From positions 248,001 to 312,000 of the forward strand of contig NZ_JAROCY010000001.1 in NCBI RefSeq assembly GCF_029436685.1: a stretch of DNA of 64,000 nucleotides, read 5' to 3'. The notes beneath the pieces are model-generated. The model was not told where the DNA came from, did not search any database, and saw nothing but the letters and a program-made list of their open reading frames with translations. Position 1 is the first letter of the stretch, and every line of letters begins with the position of its first letter. The position numbers and the translations under genes were made by a program. Source of the DNA: Novosphingobium cyanobacteriorum (GTDB taxonomy: Bacteria; Pseudomonadota; Alphaproteobacteria; Sphingomonadales; Sphingomonadaceae). Positions 26,520 to 34,196 of the stretch are shown here, in pieces.

Positions 26520-27584
26520 ATGGGCGAGCCAACGAGCCCGGTGCCCAAGCTCGGCGCGAAACCAGCCGGCACGTACCTGCGCAATTGCTGGTACGTGGCC
26601 TGCTGGGCCGATGCACTGGGTGAAAAGCCGCTGTCGCGCGTCTTTCTCGAAGAGCCGGTTGCCCTGTTCCGCGATGGTGATGGGATTGCTCATGCCATCG
26701 CCGGGCGCTGCCCGCACCGCTTCGCTCCGCTCGGCCATGGCACGGTGGTGGATGGCGCGCTGATGTGCCCCTACCACGGGTTGCGTTTTGATGGATCGGG
26801 CGCCTGCATCCACAATCCGCACCCTGGCGGGCATTTGCCCGACGGGCGCCAGCAGGTCTATCCTCTGGAGGAGCGGCACGCCCTGCTGTGGATATGGATG
26901 GGCGATCCTGCGAAGGCCGATCCTGCGCTGATCCCGGACTTCTCGTGGCTCACCGATCCTCGCTGGGAAGCGGTGCGAGGGGCCACGCTGGCTGAGGGGC
27001 ATTACGAGCTCTACAGCGACAACATCCTCGATCTCAGCCACGCCAACTTCGTCCACCCGGCGCTTGTCGCCAGTGCCTTTGTCGAGGGTGAGCGCCGCTT
27101 CTGGCAGGACGGGGAAACTGTCCATGCTGAATACGTGCGCCTGGACGATACCCTGTCCGAAGGCATTGGCGGGATGCTCGGCCGGCTGGGCCAGAAGCAG
27201 GATTTCTATGGCGAGGTGGTGTGGCACGCGCCCGCCGTGCTCTATTTCGATTTCCGCGCGGGCGAACCCGGCACTGCGCGGCAGGAATGCACGCTGCTGC
27301 CTTCGCTCCACGCCTTCACGCCCGAAACGCCGGACACCACGCACTACATCTGGGCCACGGCACGGGATTTCGCTCTGGGAAACGCTGAGTTCGCAAGCGG
27401 CATGCGCGCGGCGCTGGAATATGCTTTCCAACAGGAAGACATGCCGATCATCCGGGACAGTCATCGTCTGATGCGCGGGCAGGATTTCTGGGACCTTCGC
27501 CCCCTGATCCTCAATGGAGACGGGGGCGGGGTGCGGGCCCGGCGGATGCTGCAGCGGATGATCGATCGCGAAAGCGCGTCATAG
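26520..27584 (+). CDS. Rieske non-haem iron oxygenase, O-demethylase/monooxygenase type
   Basis: The 354-residue oxygenase has a Rieske [2Fe-2S] site, CPHRFAPLGHGTVVDG...CPYHG, with ligands Cys64, His66, Cys83 and His86, and a mononuclear iron site DNILDLSHANFVHP with His174 and His179. The single-chain layout with an early Rieske domain is that of vanillate O-demethylase (VanA) and dicamba-type monooxygenases, not of two-subunit ring dioxygenases. It may demethylate a methoxy-aryl group or hydroxylate. No reductase or ferredoxin partner is encoded within this cluster, so electrons must come from a partner elsewhere. Confidence 0.9.
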   Translation: MGEPTSPVPKLGAKPAGTYLRNCWYVACWADALGEKPLSRVFLEEPVALFRDGDGIAHAIAGRCPHRFAPLGHGTVVDGALMCPYHGLRFDGSGACIHNPHPGGHLPDGRQQVYPLEERHALLWIWMGDPAKADPALIPDFSWLTDPRWEAVRGATLAEGHYELYSDNILDLSHANFVHPALVASAFVEGERRFWQDGETVHAEYVRLDDTLSEGIGGMLGRLGQKQDFYGEVVWHAPAVLYFDFRAGEPGTARQECTLLPSLHAFTPETPDTTHYIWATARDFALGNAEFASGMRAALEYAFQQEDMPIIRDSHRLMRGQDFWDLRPLILNGDGGGVRARRMLQRMIDRESAS

Positions 27585-27631
27585 CATTTGGGCCGAAGCC
27601 TGAACGGCACGGCAGGAGAGGGAAACAGCTT

Positions 27632-28471
27632 ATGGGCACATTGGATCGCTTCGACATAAAGGGAAGGAGCGCGCTGGTCACGGGCGCGGCCTCGGGCATC
27701 GGGCTCGCCTATGCAGAGGCGATGGCCGAAGCCGGCGCCGCCGTAACGCTTGCCGATATCGATATCGAAGGAGCCGAACGCGAAGCCGCCCGCCTGCGCG
27801 CCGAAGGGCATGATGCCCGCGCCGAGCGCTGCGACGTTTCTGACTTCGACGCCGTGGCGGCTGCCTTCGATGCGCATGACAAGGCCTATGGCGGGCTGGA
27901 CATCTGCTTCGCCAACGCCGGCATCGATGCAGGTGCGGGGTTCTGGAACCCTGCGGGTCACCGCAACCCTGATGGCCAGGTCGATACCTACGATCCCAAG
28001 CGGTGGGACAAGTCGATCTCGGTCAACCTGTCGGGCGTGTTCTACACCATCAGCAACGCCGTGCGGATCATGAAGAAGGAAGGCCGCGCCAACGGTCGCA
28101 CCGGCGGATCGGTGATCTGCACCGCCTCAAACGCCGGCTTGGTGACCGAACCCATCGTTGGCCTGCCCTATATGCCGGCAAAGGCGGGGGTGCTGCACAT
28201 GGTGCGGGCGCTGGGGCTTGAACTGGCCGAATTCCGCATCCGCATCAACGCCATCGCGCCGGGGCCGTTCGTCACCAACATAGGCGGTGGCTGGCTCAAG
28301 AAGGACCCGGTCGCGCGCAATGCGTGGGACGCCATTGTCCCGCTGGGAAAGCTGGCTGAAACCGACCAGCTCAAGCCACTGGCCCTGCTGCTGGCGTCGG
28401 ATGCATCGGATTACATGACGGGAAGCCACGTCGTGATCGACGGCGGCATGATGCTGGGGAAATATCAATGA
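27632..28471 (+). CDS. Short-chain dehydrogenase/reductase
   Basis: The 279-residue classical SDR has LVTGAASGIGLAYAEAMAEA at the cofactor site, NAGIDAG in the strand-4 position, and the active-site pair in LPYMPAKAG (YxxxK), with a preceding Ser in ICTASNAG. ADIDIEG after strand 2 suggests NAD(H) preference because an acidic residue ends that strand. Length is slightly above typical (about 250) owing to an insert FWNPAGHRNPDGQVDTYDPK. It probably oxidises or reduces a hydroxyl/keto intermediate of the local pathway. Its stop overlaps the next start in ATGA. Confidence 0.9.
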   Translation: MGTLDRFDIKGRSALVTGAASGIGLAYAEAMAEAGAAVTLADIDIEGAEREAARLRAEGHDARAERCDVSDFDAVAAAFDAHDKAYGGLDICFANAGIDAGAGFWNPAGHRNPDGQVDTYDPKRWDKSISVNLSGVFYTISNAVRIMKKEGRANGRTGGSVICTASNAGLVTEPIVGLPYMPAKAGVLHMVRALGLELAEFRIRINAIAPGPFVTNIGGGWLKKDPVARNAWDAIVPLGKLAETDQLKPLALLLASDASDYMTGSHVVIDGGMMLGKYQ

Positions 28472-29364
28472 TTGGCAAGACTTTGCTCGCGGCGCTGGCC
28501 GCCATCGCCCTGCCGCTCGCACCCGCTGCGGCGCAGGCACAGCAGAAACCCCTGACGGTCGAGGTGCTTCGCACCAGCGGCGGCTCGCTCTTCGCCAACA
28601 TCGCCCTGATCGAGGGCGAGAGGGACGCGGTGCTGGTCGATGCGCCCTTCACCATTGCCGATGCGCACCGCGTGGTGGCCATGGTGCTGGACAGCGGCAA
28701 GCATCTCACCACGCTGTTCATCACGCACGATCACCCCGATCACTTCTTCGCGATGGAAGTGATCAAGGATGCCTTCCCCGATGTGAAGATCGTGGCGCAT
28801 CCTACGGTTGCGGCCGACATCTGGAAGTCGCTGCCGTTCAAGGTCAAGCGCTGGAACCCGGTGCTTGGCGTCAACGCCCCGCGCCATCCCACCGCGCCGG
28901 CGCCGCTTGAAGGCGATACCATCATGCTGGAAGGCAGGGAGCTGAAGGTCATCCCGCCGATGAATGGCGACCATGTCCACGCCACCGCGCTGTGGGCGCC
29001 GTCGATCAAGGCTCTGTTCCCCGGTGACCTCGTCTATAACCAGATGTTCCTGTGGTTCGGGGAGCATGATCCCGCCGCCATCGCCGCCTGGGGCAAGGCG
29101 GTCGACCAGCTGATCGCGCTCAAGCCCGAACTTGTCGTGGCCGGCCACAGCAAGCCGGGCCTGCCCAATGACACCACTGGGCTGGACTTCTCCAAGCGCT
29201 ATATCGCCGAATGGCCCAAGCTCGTCGCGGCGAGCAAGGACAGCGCCGACCTGCGCGCACGGGTGCAGAAAGCCTATCCGGAAGCCGTTGATGTGCTGGG
29301 CGATTTCCTGCTCGGAAACTCGTCGCGCGTGGCCAAGGGGGAACAGGCGGCATGGCAGGAATGA
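28468..29364 (+). CDS. Exported metallo-beta-lactamase-fold hydrolase
   Basis: The 298-residue protein starts with a clear signal peptide, MIGKTLLAALAAIALPLAPA followed by AAQAQ, so it should act in the periplasm. The metal motif is HDHPDH, with His87, His89, Asp91 and His92. A second His block is MNGDHVHATALW. LFPGDLVYNQ and VVAGHSKPG are the remaining MBL-fold metal-ligand regions. It is likely a zinc hydrolase for an ester, lactone or related bond. It is embedded between two SDR genes with ATGA overlaps on both sides, so a periplasmic step belongs to the same transcript as cytosolic enzymes. Confidence 0.87.
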   Translation: MIGKTLLAALAAIALPLAPAAAQAQQKPLTVEVLRTSGGSLFANIALIEGERDAVLVDAPFTIADAHRVVAMVLDSGKHLTTLFITHDHPDHFFAMEVIKDAFPDVKIVAHPTVAADIWKSLPFKVKRWNPVLGVNAPRHPTAPAPLEGDTIMLEGRELKVIPPMNGDHVHATALWAPSIKALFPGDLVYNQMFLWFGEHDPAAIAAWGKAVDQLIALKPELVVAGHSKPGLPNDTTGLDFSKRYIAEWPKLVAASKDSADLRARVQKAYPEAVDVLGDFLLGNSSRVAKGEQAAWQE

Positions 29365-30110
29365 CCTATGAAGGCAAAGCGGTGCTCGTCACCGGCGGCG
29401 CCACCGGCATCGGCCGCGCGGCTTCGGTCGCGTTCGCCGGGCAGGGGGCAAAGGTCATGATCGGTGACAAGGATGATCGCGCCGAGGAGACGGTGGCGAT
29501 CATCCGCCAGGCCGGCGGTATTGCCGAGTTCAAGCCGACCGACGTGACCGACCCCGCTGCGGTGGAAGCGCTCGTCGCGGCCTGCGTCAGCGGCTTCGGC
29601 GGGCTGCATGCGGCGTTCAACAACGCCGGCGTGCTGCCGCCGCAGCGGCCGATCCATGAAGTGACGATCGAGGAAATGAACCTTGCCATCGATGTCGACT
29701 TCAAGGGCGTGTTCTACTGCATGCAGCAGGAAATCCGCCATTTCCTGAAGGTTGGCGGCGGGGCGATCGTCAACACCGCCTCGGTCGGGGCGCTGATCGC
29801 AGACCCGAACATGAGCGTCTATTGCGCGATGAAGCACGCCGTCTCCGGCCTGACCAAGGCGGCGGCGGTGGAATATGCGCAGCAGGGCATCCGGGTGAAT
29901 GCCATCGCGCCCGGTTTCGTCGTCACCCCGATGACGCAGCACTGGGCTGACAGCGCCGAGTTCCGCGCGGCGTTCTTTGCCGGCAACGTATCGGGCCGGG
30001 CGGCGGTGCCAGACGAGATCGCGGGCACCGTGCTGCACCTGTGTTCGGATGCGGCCAGCTTCATCAATGGCGCCACGATCCCGATCGACGGGGGGCAGAC
30101 CGCCCATTGA
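29361..30110 (+). CDS. Short-chain dehydrogenase/reductase
   Basis: The 249-residue classical SDR has LVTGGATGIGRAASVAFAGQ at the cofactor site, NNAGVLPPQ, and YCAMKHA with the active-site Tyr and Lys. IGDKDDR after strand 2 suggests NAD(H). ATG 29361 is preferred because it overlaps the hydrolase stop (ATGA) and gives the usual short start MTYEGKAVLVTGG; ATG 29352 adds three residues. It is the second SDR in the operon and differs in sequence from the first, so the two probably act on different intermediates. Confidence 0.9.
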   Translation: MTYEGKAVLVTGGATGIGRAASVAFAGQGAKVMIGDKDDRAEETVAIIRQAGGIAEFKPTDVTDPAAVEALVAACVSGFGGLHAAFNNAGVLPPQRPIHEVTIEEMNLAIDVDFKGVFYCMQQEIRHFLKVGGGAIVNTASVGALIADPNMSVYCAMKHAVSGLTKAAAVEYAQQGIRVNAIAPGFVVTPMTQHWADSAEFRAAFFAGNVSGRAAVPDEIAGTVLHLCSDAASFINGATIPIDGGQTAH

Positions 30111-30118
30111 GGCCGTAC

Positions 30119-30182
30119 ATTGAGAACGACTGAGAGGGGGTTGAGATCGATTGAGAGCGACTGAGACCGGTCTGAACCCCCT
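30119..30182 (+). repeat. Direct and inverted repeats before the zinc dehydrogenase gene
   Basis: Two 17-base direct repeats differ at one base: ATTGAGAACGACTGAGA (30119-30135) and ATTGAGAGCGACTGAGA (30150-30166), starting 31 bases apart. Between them lies a partial copy, TTGAGATCG (30141-30149). In the same stretch AGGGGGTT (30135-30142) and AACCCCCT (30175-30182) form an inverted repeat. The spacing of about three helical turns fits a protein binding two sites on one face, and the inverted repeat could form a hairpin in RNA. Confidence 0.6.
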
Positions 30183-30206
30183 TGAACCGGATAGGAAACA
30201 AGCACG

Positions 30207-31214
30207 ATGCGAGCAGCCGTGATGCAGGGCCTGCACAAGCCCCTGGCCGTGGAGACAGTCCCTGACCCGGTGCCCGAAGAGGGCGATGTCGTGGTCAAGG
30301 TGGGCCGCTGCGGCATCTGCGGATCGGACTTGCACATGACCGAGGACCCCGCCTATGGCCAGGGCGCCGGATCGGTGCTGGGGCACGAATTCGCGGGCGA
30401 GGTGGTGGAGATCGGCCGCGGGGTGGAGGGGCTGGCCAAGGGCGATCTCGTCTCGGTCATCCCCTTGCAAAGCTGCGGAAAATGCCATGCCTGCCGAACC
30501 GGCGCGGTGCAGTGGTGCGATGCCTTCGGCCTGCAGGGCGGCGGCTATGCCGAATATGCGCTGACCCGCCCCAACCAGTGCGTGCGCCTGCCCAGAAGCG
30601 CCAGCCTGGCCGATGGCGCGATCGTGGAGCCGCTGGCCGTTGCGCTGCATGGCGTGGCGCTCAGCGGCATGAAAATAGGCGATAAAGTTCTGGTCCTCGG
30701 TGCCGGCCCGATCGGCCTCGCCGTCGCCTTCTGGGCGCGGCGCCATGGGGCGGGGCGGGTGGTGGTGCAGGACCTCGCCACCTTCCAGCAGGACCGCGCG
30801 CTGGCGATGGGGGCGCACGATTTCGTGGTCGATCCCGCCGATCCCGTCGGCTCTGCCGAGCGGGCGCTGGGGGGCAAGGCGGACGTGGTATTCGAATGCG
30901 TAGGCGTCCCCGGCCTGATTGCGCAGGGGGTGGAGCAGGTGCGGGCCGATGGCACCATCGTGCTGCTGGGCCTGTGCACCCGGCCCGATACGTTCAACAG
31001 CTTCGCCATGCTGTCAAAGCAGGTGAAGCTGGTGACCTCCGCCTTCTTCACGCGGCAGGAATACGAGGCCGCGCTGGATGCGCTGGATCGCGGAGCGGCG
31101 GAACCGCGCCTGCTGGTGACGGACACCGTCTCGCTGGATGCAACACCCGACGTGTTCGAGAGCCTGCGCAGGCGGACGAACCAGTGCAAGGTGCTGATTC
31201 AGCCGGATATGTAG
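30207..31214 (+). CDS. Zinc-dependent alcohol dehydrogenase (MDR family)
   Basis: The 335-residue enzyme has the catalytic zinc residues in GRCGICGSDLHM and GHEFAGEVVE, and the structural zinc cluster SCGKCHACRTGAVQWC with four Cys. The cofactor motif is VLGAGPIGLAVAFWA. It resembles the sorbitol/threonine dehydrogenase-like MDR branch. It is the last gene of the plus-strand catabolic run, separated by 96 bases holding unusual repeats, so it may have its own control. It ends nine bases before the converging MFS gene. Confidence 0.92.
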   Translation: MRAAVMQGLHKPLAVETVPDPVPEEGDVVVKVGRCGICGSDLHMTEDPAYGQGAGSVLGHEFAGEVVEIGRGVEGLAKGDLVSVIPLQSCGKCHACRTGAVQWCDAFGLQGGGYAEYALTRPNQCVRLPRSASLADGAIVEPLAVALHGVALSGMKIGDKVLVLGAGPIGLAVAFWARRHGAGRVVVQDLATFQQDRALAMGAHDFVVDPADPVGSAERALGGKADVVFECVGVPGLIAQGVEQVRADGTIVLLGLCTRPDTFNSFAMLSKQVKLVTSAFFTRQEYEAALDALDRGAAEPRLLVTDTVSLDATPDVFESLRRRTNQCKVLIQPDM

Positions 31215-31223
31215 CCCGCTGGC

Positions 31224-32699
31224 TCAGGCCTTTGCCGGGCCTTCGTGCAGGCGCAGCATGGCCAGTGCGGCGAAGGCCATCACGCCCGCGCCGATCAGCA
31301 TGGTGAATTCGGGCGCTTGCGGAAAGAAGCTGCGCATCACGCCGCCCATGACCGTGGCCACCATCAGCTGCGGGATCACGATGAAGAAGTTGAACACGCC
31401 GATGTAGATGCCGAACTTGTGCGGTGGCAGCACGCGGGTGAGGATCACGTAGGGCATGCCAAGGATGGAGGCCCAGGCGAGACCGACCAGCGCCATCGGC
31501 ACCAGCAGCAGCGTCTGGTCACGGATCACGAAGAGCAGCAGGAACGCGGCGGCCCCGGCCATCAGGCAGACCATGTGGGTGAGGGCATTGCCGATCCGCC
31601 GCGCCAGCATGGGCAGGGCAAAGGCGGCGAGCGCGGCGACTCCGTTGTAGAACGCGAACATGACGCCGACCCAGTCCGCCCCCGCGTTATAGGCCGCGCC
31701 GGTGGTGTCGGTGGCGTGGAACACGGTGCGGGTGACGACGGGCGTGGTGTAGATCCACAGGATGAACAGCGCGATCCAGGTAAAGAACTGGACGAGCGCG
31801 AGCTGCTTCATCTGCTGGGGCATCTGCGCCAGATCGCTGACGATATGGGCCAGCGCGCCGGTGCTGCGGAACGCGCGCACCGTCGCCTGCACCAGCCCGA
31901 AGGCGACGAGCCCGCCGCCCAAGACATAGAGCTGCTTGTCCAGCGCCAGCGCGAAGACGAGCGCAAGCAGGGCCGCGCCGCCAGCGATCCACAGCACGCC
32001 GCGCGCAGGATAGACCAGTGGCTGGTTCGCCTCGGCTCCGGCCGGTTCGTCGCCAAATGCGGCCAGTTCCTGCGGGCTATATTCACGCACGGAGAAGGCG
32101 GTCCAGGCCACGGCGGCGATGATGGCGAAGGCGCCGAGATAGAAGCTGTAGCGCACCGAGGGCGGCACCACGCCTTCGGGCGCGGTATTGGGAATGCCCA
32201 GGGCGTTGAAGATGACCGGGGCGAGCGAGCCGAGCACCGCGCCCGCGCCGATGAACCAGGTCTGCAGCGCGAACCCTTGGGCGCGCTGGTCGGGCGGGGT
32301 CATGTCTCCGACGAAGGCGCGGAACGGCTCCATCGCCACGTTGAGCGAGGCATCGAGCAGCCAGAGGAACACGGCGGCGGCGAAGAGCATCCCGGCATTG
32401 GGCAGGCCGAGCAGCGCCAGCCCGGCGAGCAGCGCGCCAGCCACGAAATAGGGCCGGCGGCGGCCGAAGCGGCCCCACGTGCGGTCAGACCAGTGGCCGA
32501 TCAACGGCTGCACGATCAGGCCGGTGACCGGCCCGGCGATCCACAGGAAGGCGAGGTTGTCCACGCTGCTGCCCAGCGACTGGAAGATGCGGCTGACATT
32601 GGCGTTCTGCAGCGCGAAGGCGAGCTGGATGCCGAAGAAGCCGAAGCTGGTGTTCCACAGCCCGGCGAAGCTCTGGGCCGGCTTGGTGCTGGCGCGCAT
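31224..32699 (-). CDS. MFS sugar transporter (SLC45-like alpha-glucoside permease)
   Basis: The 491-residue protein has 12 membrane helices. It begins MRASTKPAQSFAGLWNTSFG and continues LAFLWIAGPVTGLIVQPLIG and GHWSDRTWGRFGRRRPYF, strong marks of the sucrose/maltose H+ symporter group (GPH/SLC45-like). Such permeases often sit in TonB-receptor glucan loci of sphingomonads and Caulobacter. It probably takes maltose or short maltodextrins into the cytosol. ATG 32699 has GAGGATA nine to ten bases before it; the frame opens upstream but without protein character. It lies downstream of the LacI gene on the same strand. Confidence 0.88.
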   Translation of the reverse strand: MRASTKPAQSFAGLWNTSFGFFGIQLAFALQNANVSRIFQSLGSSVDNLAFLWIAGPVTGLIVQPLIGHWSDRTWGRFGRRRPYFVAGALLAGLALLGLPNAGMLFAAAVFLWLLDASLNVAMEPFRAFVGDMTPPDQRAQGFALQTWFIGAGAVLGSLAPVIFNALGIPNTAPEGVVPPSVRYSFYLGAFAIIAAVAWTAFSVREYSPQELAAFGDEPAGAEANQPLVYPARGVLWIAGGAALLALVFALALDKQLYVLGGGLVAFGLVQATVRAFRSTGALAHIVSDLAQMPQQMKQLALVQFFTWIALFILWIYTTPVVTRTVFHATDTTGAAYNAGADWVGVMFAFYNGVAALAAFALPMLARRIGNALTHMVCLMAGAAAFLLLFVIRDQTLLLVPMALVGLAWASILGMPYVILTRVLPPHKFGIYIGVFNFFIVIPQLMVATVMGGVMRSFFPQAPEFTMLIGAGVMAFAALAMLRLHEGPAKA

Positions 32700-32760
32700 G
32701 GTGGTATATCCTCTGTGTTCCCTGCCATTCGCATGGCGGGAACGGGTACTCTGCGCGAGA

Positions 32761-32789
32761 TGCATACGAATGTCATGCATGCATGCATG
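32761..32789. promoter_or_regulatory. CATG tandem repeat and GCATAC element before the sugar transporter
   Basis: The 106-base gap between LacI and the transporter contains (CATG)4 at 32774-32789, which is a perfect palindrome, and GCATAC at 32762-32767 next to it. Both lie 60-90 bases before the transporter start. They could be operators for the adjacent LacI protein. No clear sigma-70 pair was seen. Confidence 0.45.
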
Positions 32790-32805
32790 GGGTGTGCGCT
32801 TGGCC

Positions 32806-33840
32806 CTATCCCCCCGTACTCGCCCGCACCACCAACCTGGTCGGCAGCACTGGCGAAGGCGCAGCGCGGTCTTCCACCTGGGCCAGCACGGCCTCCACCA
32901 GCGCTTCTCCCGCAAGGCGCATGTCCTGCATCACGGTGGTCAGCGGCGGGGCGGTGAAGCTGGCGGCGGGGATGTCGTCGAAGCCGACCACGGCGACGTC
33001 ATTGGGCACAGTGAGGCCGACTTCTGCGAGTGCGCGCATCGCGCCGATGGCGATGAGGTCGCTTGCCGCAAAGATGGCGTCAAACTTCTTGCCGCGGGCG
33101 AGGAGCTGCTGCGCGGCGGCATGGCCGGATTCCTCGGAGGATATCGCGTCCACCACCAGTTCGGGGTCCGGCGTCAGGCCGGCAGTCTCTATGGCGCGGG
33201 TGAGGCCGGCGTAGCGTTTCTGGAATTCAGGGTAGTGGACGTCGGCCTGGCCGAGGAAGGCGATGGTGCGGCGGCCGCGGGCGAGCAGGTGTTCGCCGGC
33301 AAGGCGGCCCGCGCCGAAATTGTCCGAGCCGACCGTGGCACCGATGGTGCCTTCGTCCACCGAGCCCCAGCGCACGAAGTGGGTGCCGCTGCGCACCAGC
33401 TGGCGCAGGCGGGTTTCGTAGAGCGTGTAATCGCCATAGCCGAGCAGGATCAGGCCATCGGCGCGGTGGCTTTCCTGATAGCGCTTGTGCCAATCGTCAT
33501 CGAGTTTCTGGAATGAAATCAACAGGTCAAGCCCGCGCGCGGCGCAGTGGCGGGTGATCGAGCCGAGCATCGACAGGAAGAAGGGGTTGATGTTGGATTC
33601 GTCGGGCGTCGGGTCTTCGAAGAACAGCAGGGCAAGCGTGTTTGCGCGCTGCGAGCGCAGGGACGAGGCGTTCTTGTCTACGGTATAGTTCAGCTGGCGG
33701 GCGATCGCCTCGATCTTCTGGCGCGTTTGCAGGCTGACCGACTTGTGCCCGCGCAGGGCGCGGCTGACTGTGGGCTGCGAGACCCCGGCGAGATAGGCGA
33801 TGTCGAAGCTGGTCGGCTTGTTGGATGGGGTGCGCCCCAT
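32806..33840 (-). CDS. LacI-family transcriptional regulator of alpha-glucan use
   Basis: The 344-residue protein starts at MGRTPSNKPTSFDIAYLAGV, with GGGAGA six bases before the ATG; an in-frame upstream extension is not family-like. SFDIAYLAGVSQPTVSRALR is the LacI helix-turn-helix, followed by the hinge-helix region LNYTVDKNASSLRSQRA. The rest is a periplasmic-binding-protein-like sensor domain with FAASDLIAIGAMRALAEVGL and AVVGFDDIPAASFTAPPLTT. It sits between the transporter and the TonB receptor, so it probably represses both until a maltose-type sugar appears. Confidence 0.94.
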   Translation of the reverse strand: MGRTPSNKPTSFDIAYLAGVSQPTVSRALRGHKSVSLQTRQKIEAIARQLNYTVDKNASSLRSQRANTLALLFFEDPTPDESNINPFFLSMLGSITRHCAARGLDLLISFQKLDDDWHKRYQESHRADGLILLGYGDYTLYETRLRQLVRSGTHFVRWGSVDEGTIGATVGSDNFGAGRLAGEHLLARGRRTIAFLGQADVHYPEFQKRYAGLTRAIETAGLTPDPELVVDAISSEESGHAAAQQLLARGKKFDAIFAASDLIAIGAMRALAEVGLTVPNDVAVVGFDDIPAASFTAPPLTTVMQDMRLAGEALVEAVLAQVEDRAAPSPVLPTRLVVRASTGG

Positions 33841-33877
33841 GATCGGTCTCCCGCGCCTGCAGGTTTGGCCCCAAAGC

Positions 33878-33904
33878 ATGGCATAACGAAGTTACCATGT
33901 ATGC
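33878..33904. promoter_or_regulatory. Imperfect palindrome upstream of the LacI gene
   Basis: ATGG-CA-TAAC-GAA-GTTA-CCAT (33878-33898) is an inverted repeat interrupted by two bases in the left arm, 38-58 bases before the LacI start. GTATGC follows at 33899-33904. It fits an autoregulatory operator, but this is inference from position and symmetry. Confidence 0.4.
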
Positions 33905-34007
33905 GTTCCTATGCAACGAGCCGTGCGGGCAGTTGCGCCCGTTAACCGGACAACGCGCCGTTTCCGCAGCGTAAATGGCGGAATTGCGTGGGTCCGGCGG
34001 GGAGGGG

Positions 34008-34026
34008 ATACGTATAGTATACGTAT
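34008..34026. promoter_or_regulatory. Perfect palindrome, LacI operator candidate before the TonB receptor
   Basis: ATACGTATA-G-TATACGTAT is a perfect 9+1+9 inverted repeat in the 356-base gap between the divergent LacI and receptor genes. It contains ATACGTAT twice, each with a central CG as is usual for LacI-family operators. A TATAGT hexamer (34013-34018) inside it could be part of a -10 element, although no good -35 lies at the right distance. The rest of this gap holds no gene I can recognise. Confidence 0.65.
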
Positions 34027-34196
34027 GCCATATTCGCGGCAGCCGCCCCGCGTTCTAATTCTGAACCCGCAGCAAGACAGCCCCAGGGGGCCAAAGGCTG
34101 TGTTGCATCGATCCGGCGCGCCGCGCCGGGAAAAGGGTTCAGGCCGGCAAGGACCAGCAATCGGTTCGGGGCTGGCGAGGGAGAGTGGAAAACACC

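Noticed and set aside
26520-27584. Rieske gene as the large subunit of a two-component ring-hydroxylating dioxygenase
   Set aside because: No small subunit gene follows, and the length and motif spacing match the VanA-like single-chain oxygenases.
32774-32789. (CATG)4 as part of a CRISPR or satellite array
   Set aside because: Only four units of four bases in one place, with no spacer structure; it is better described as a palindromic regulatory candidate.
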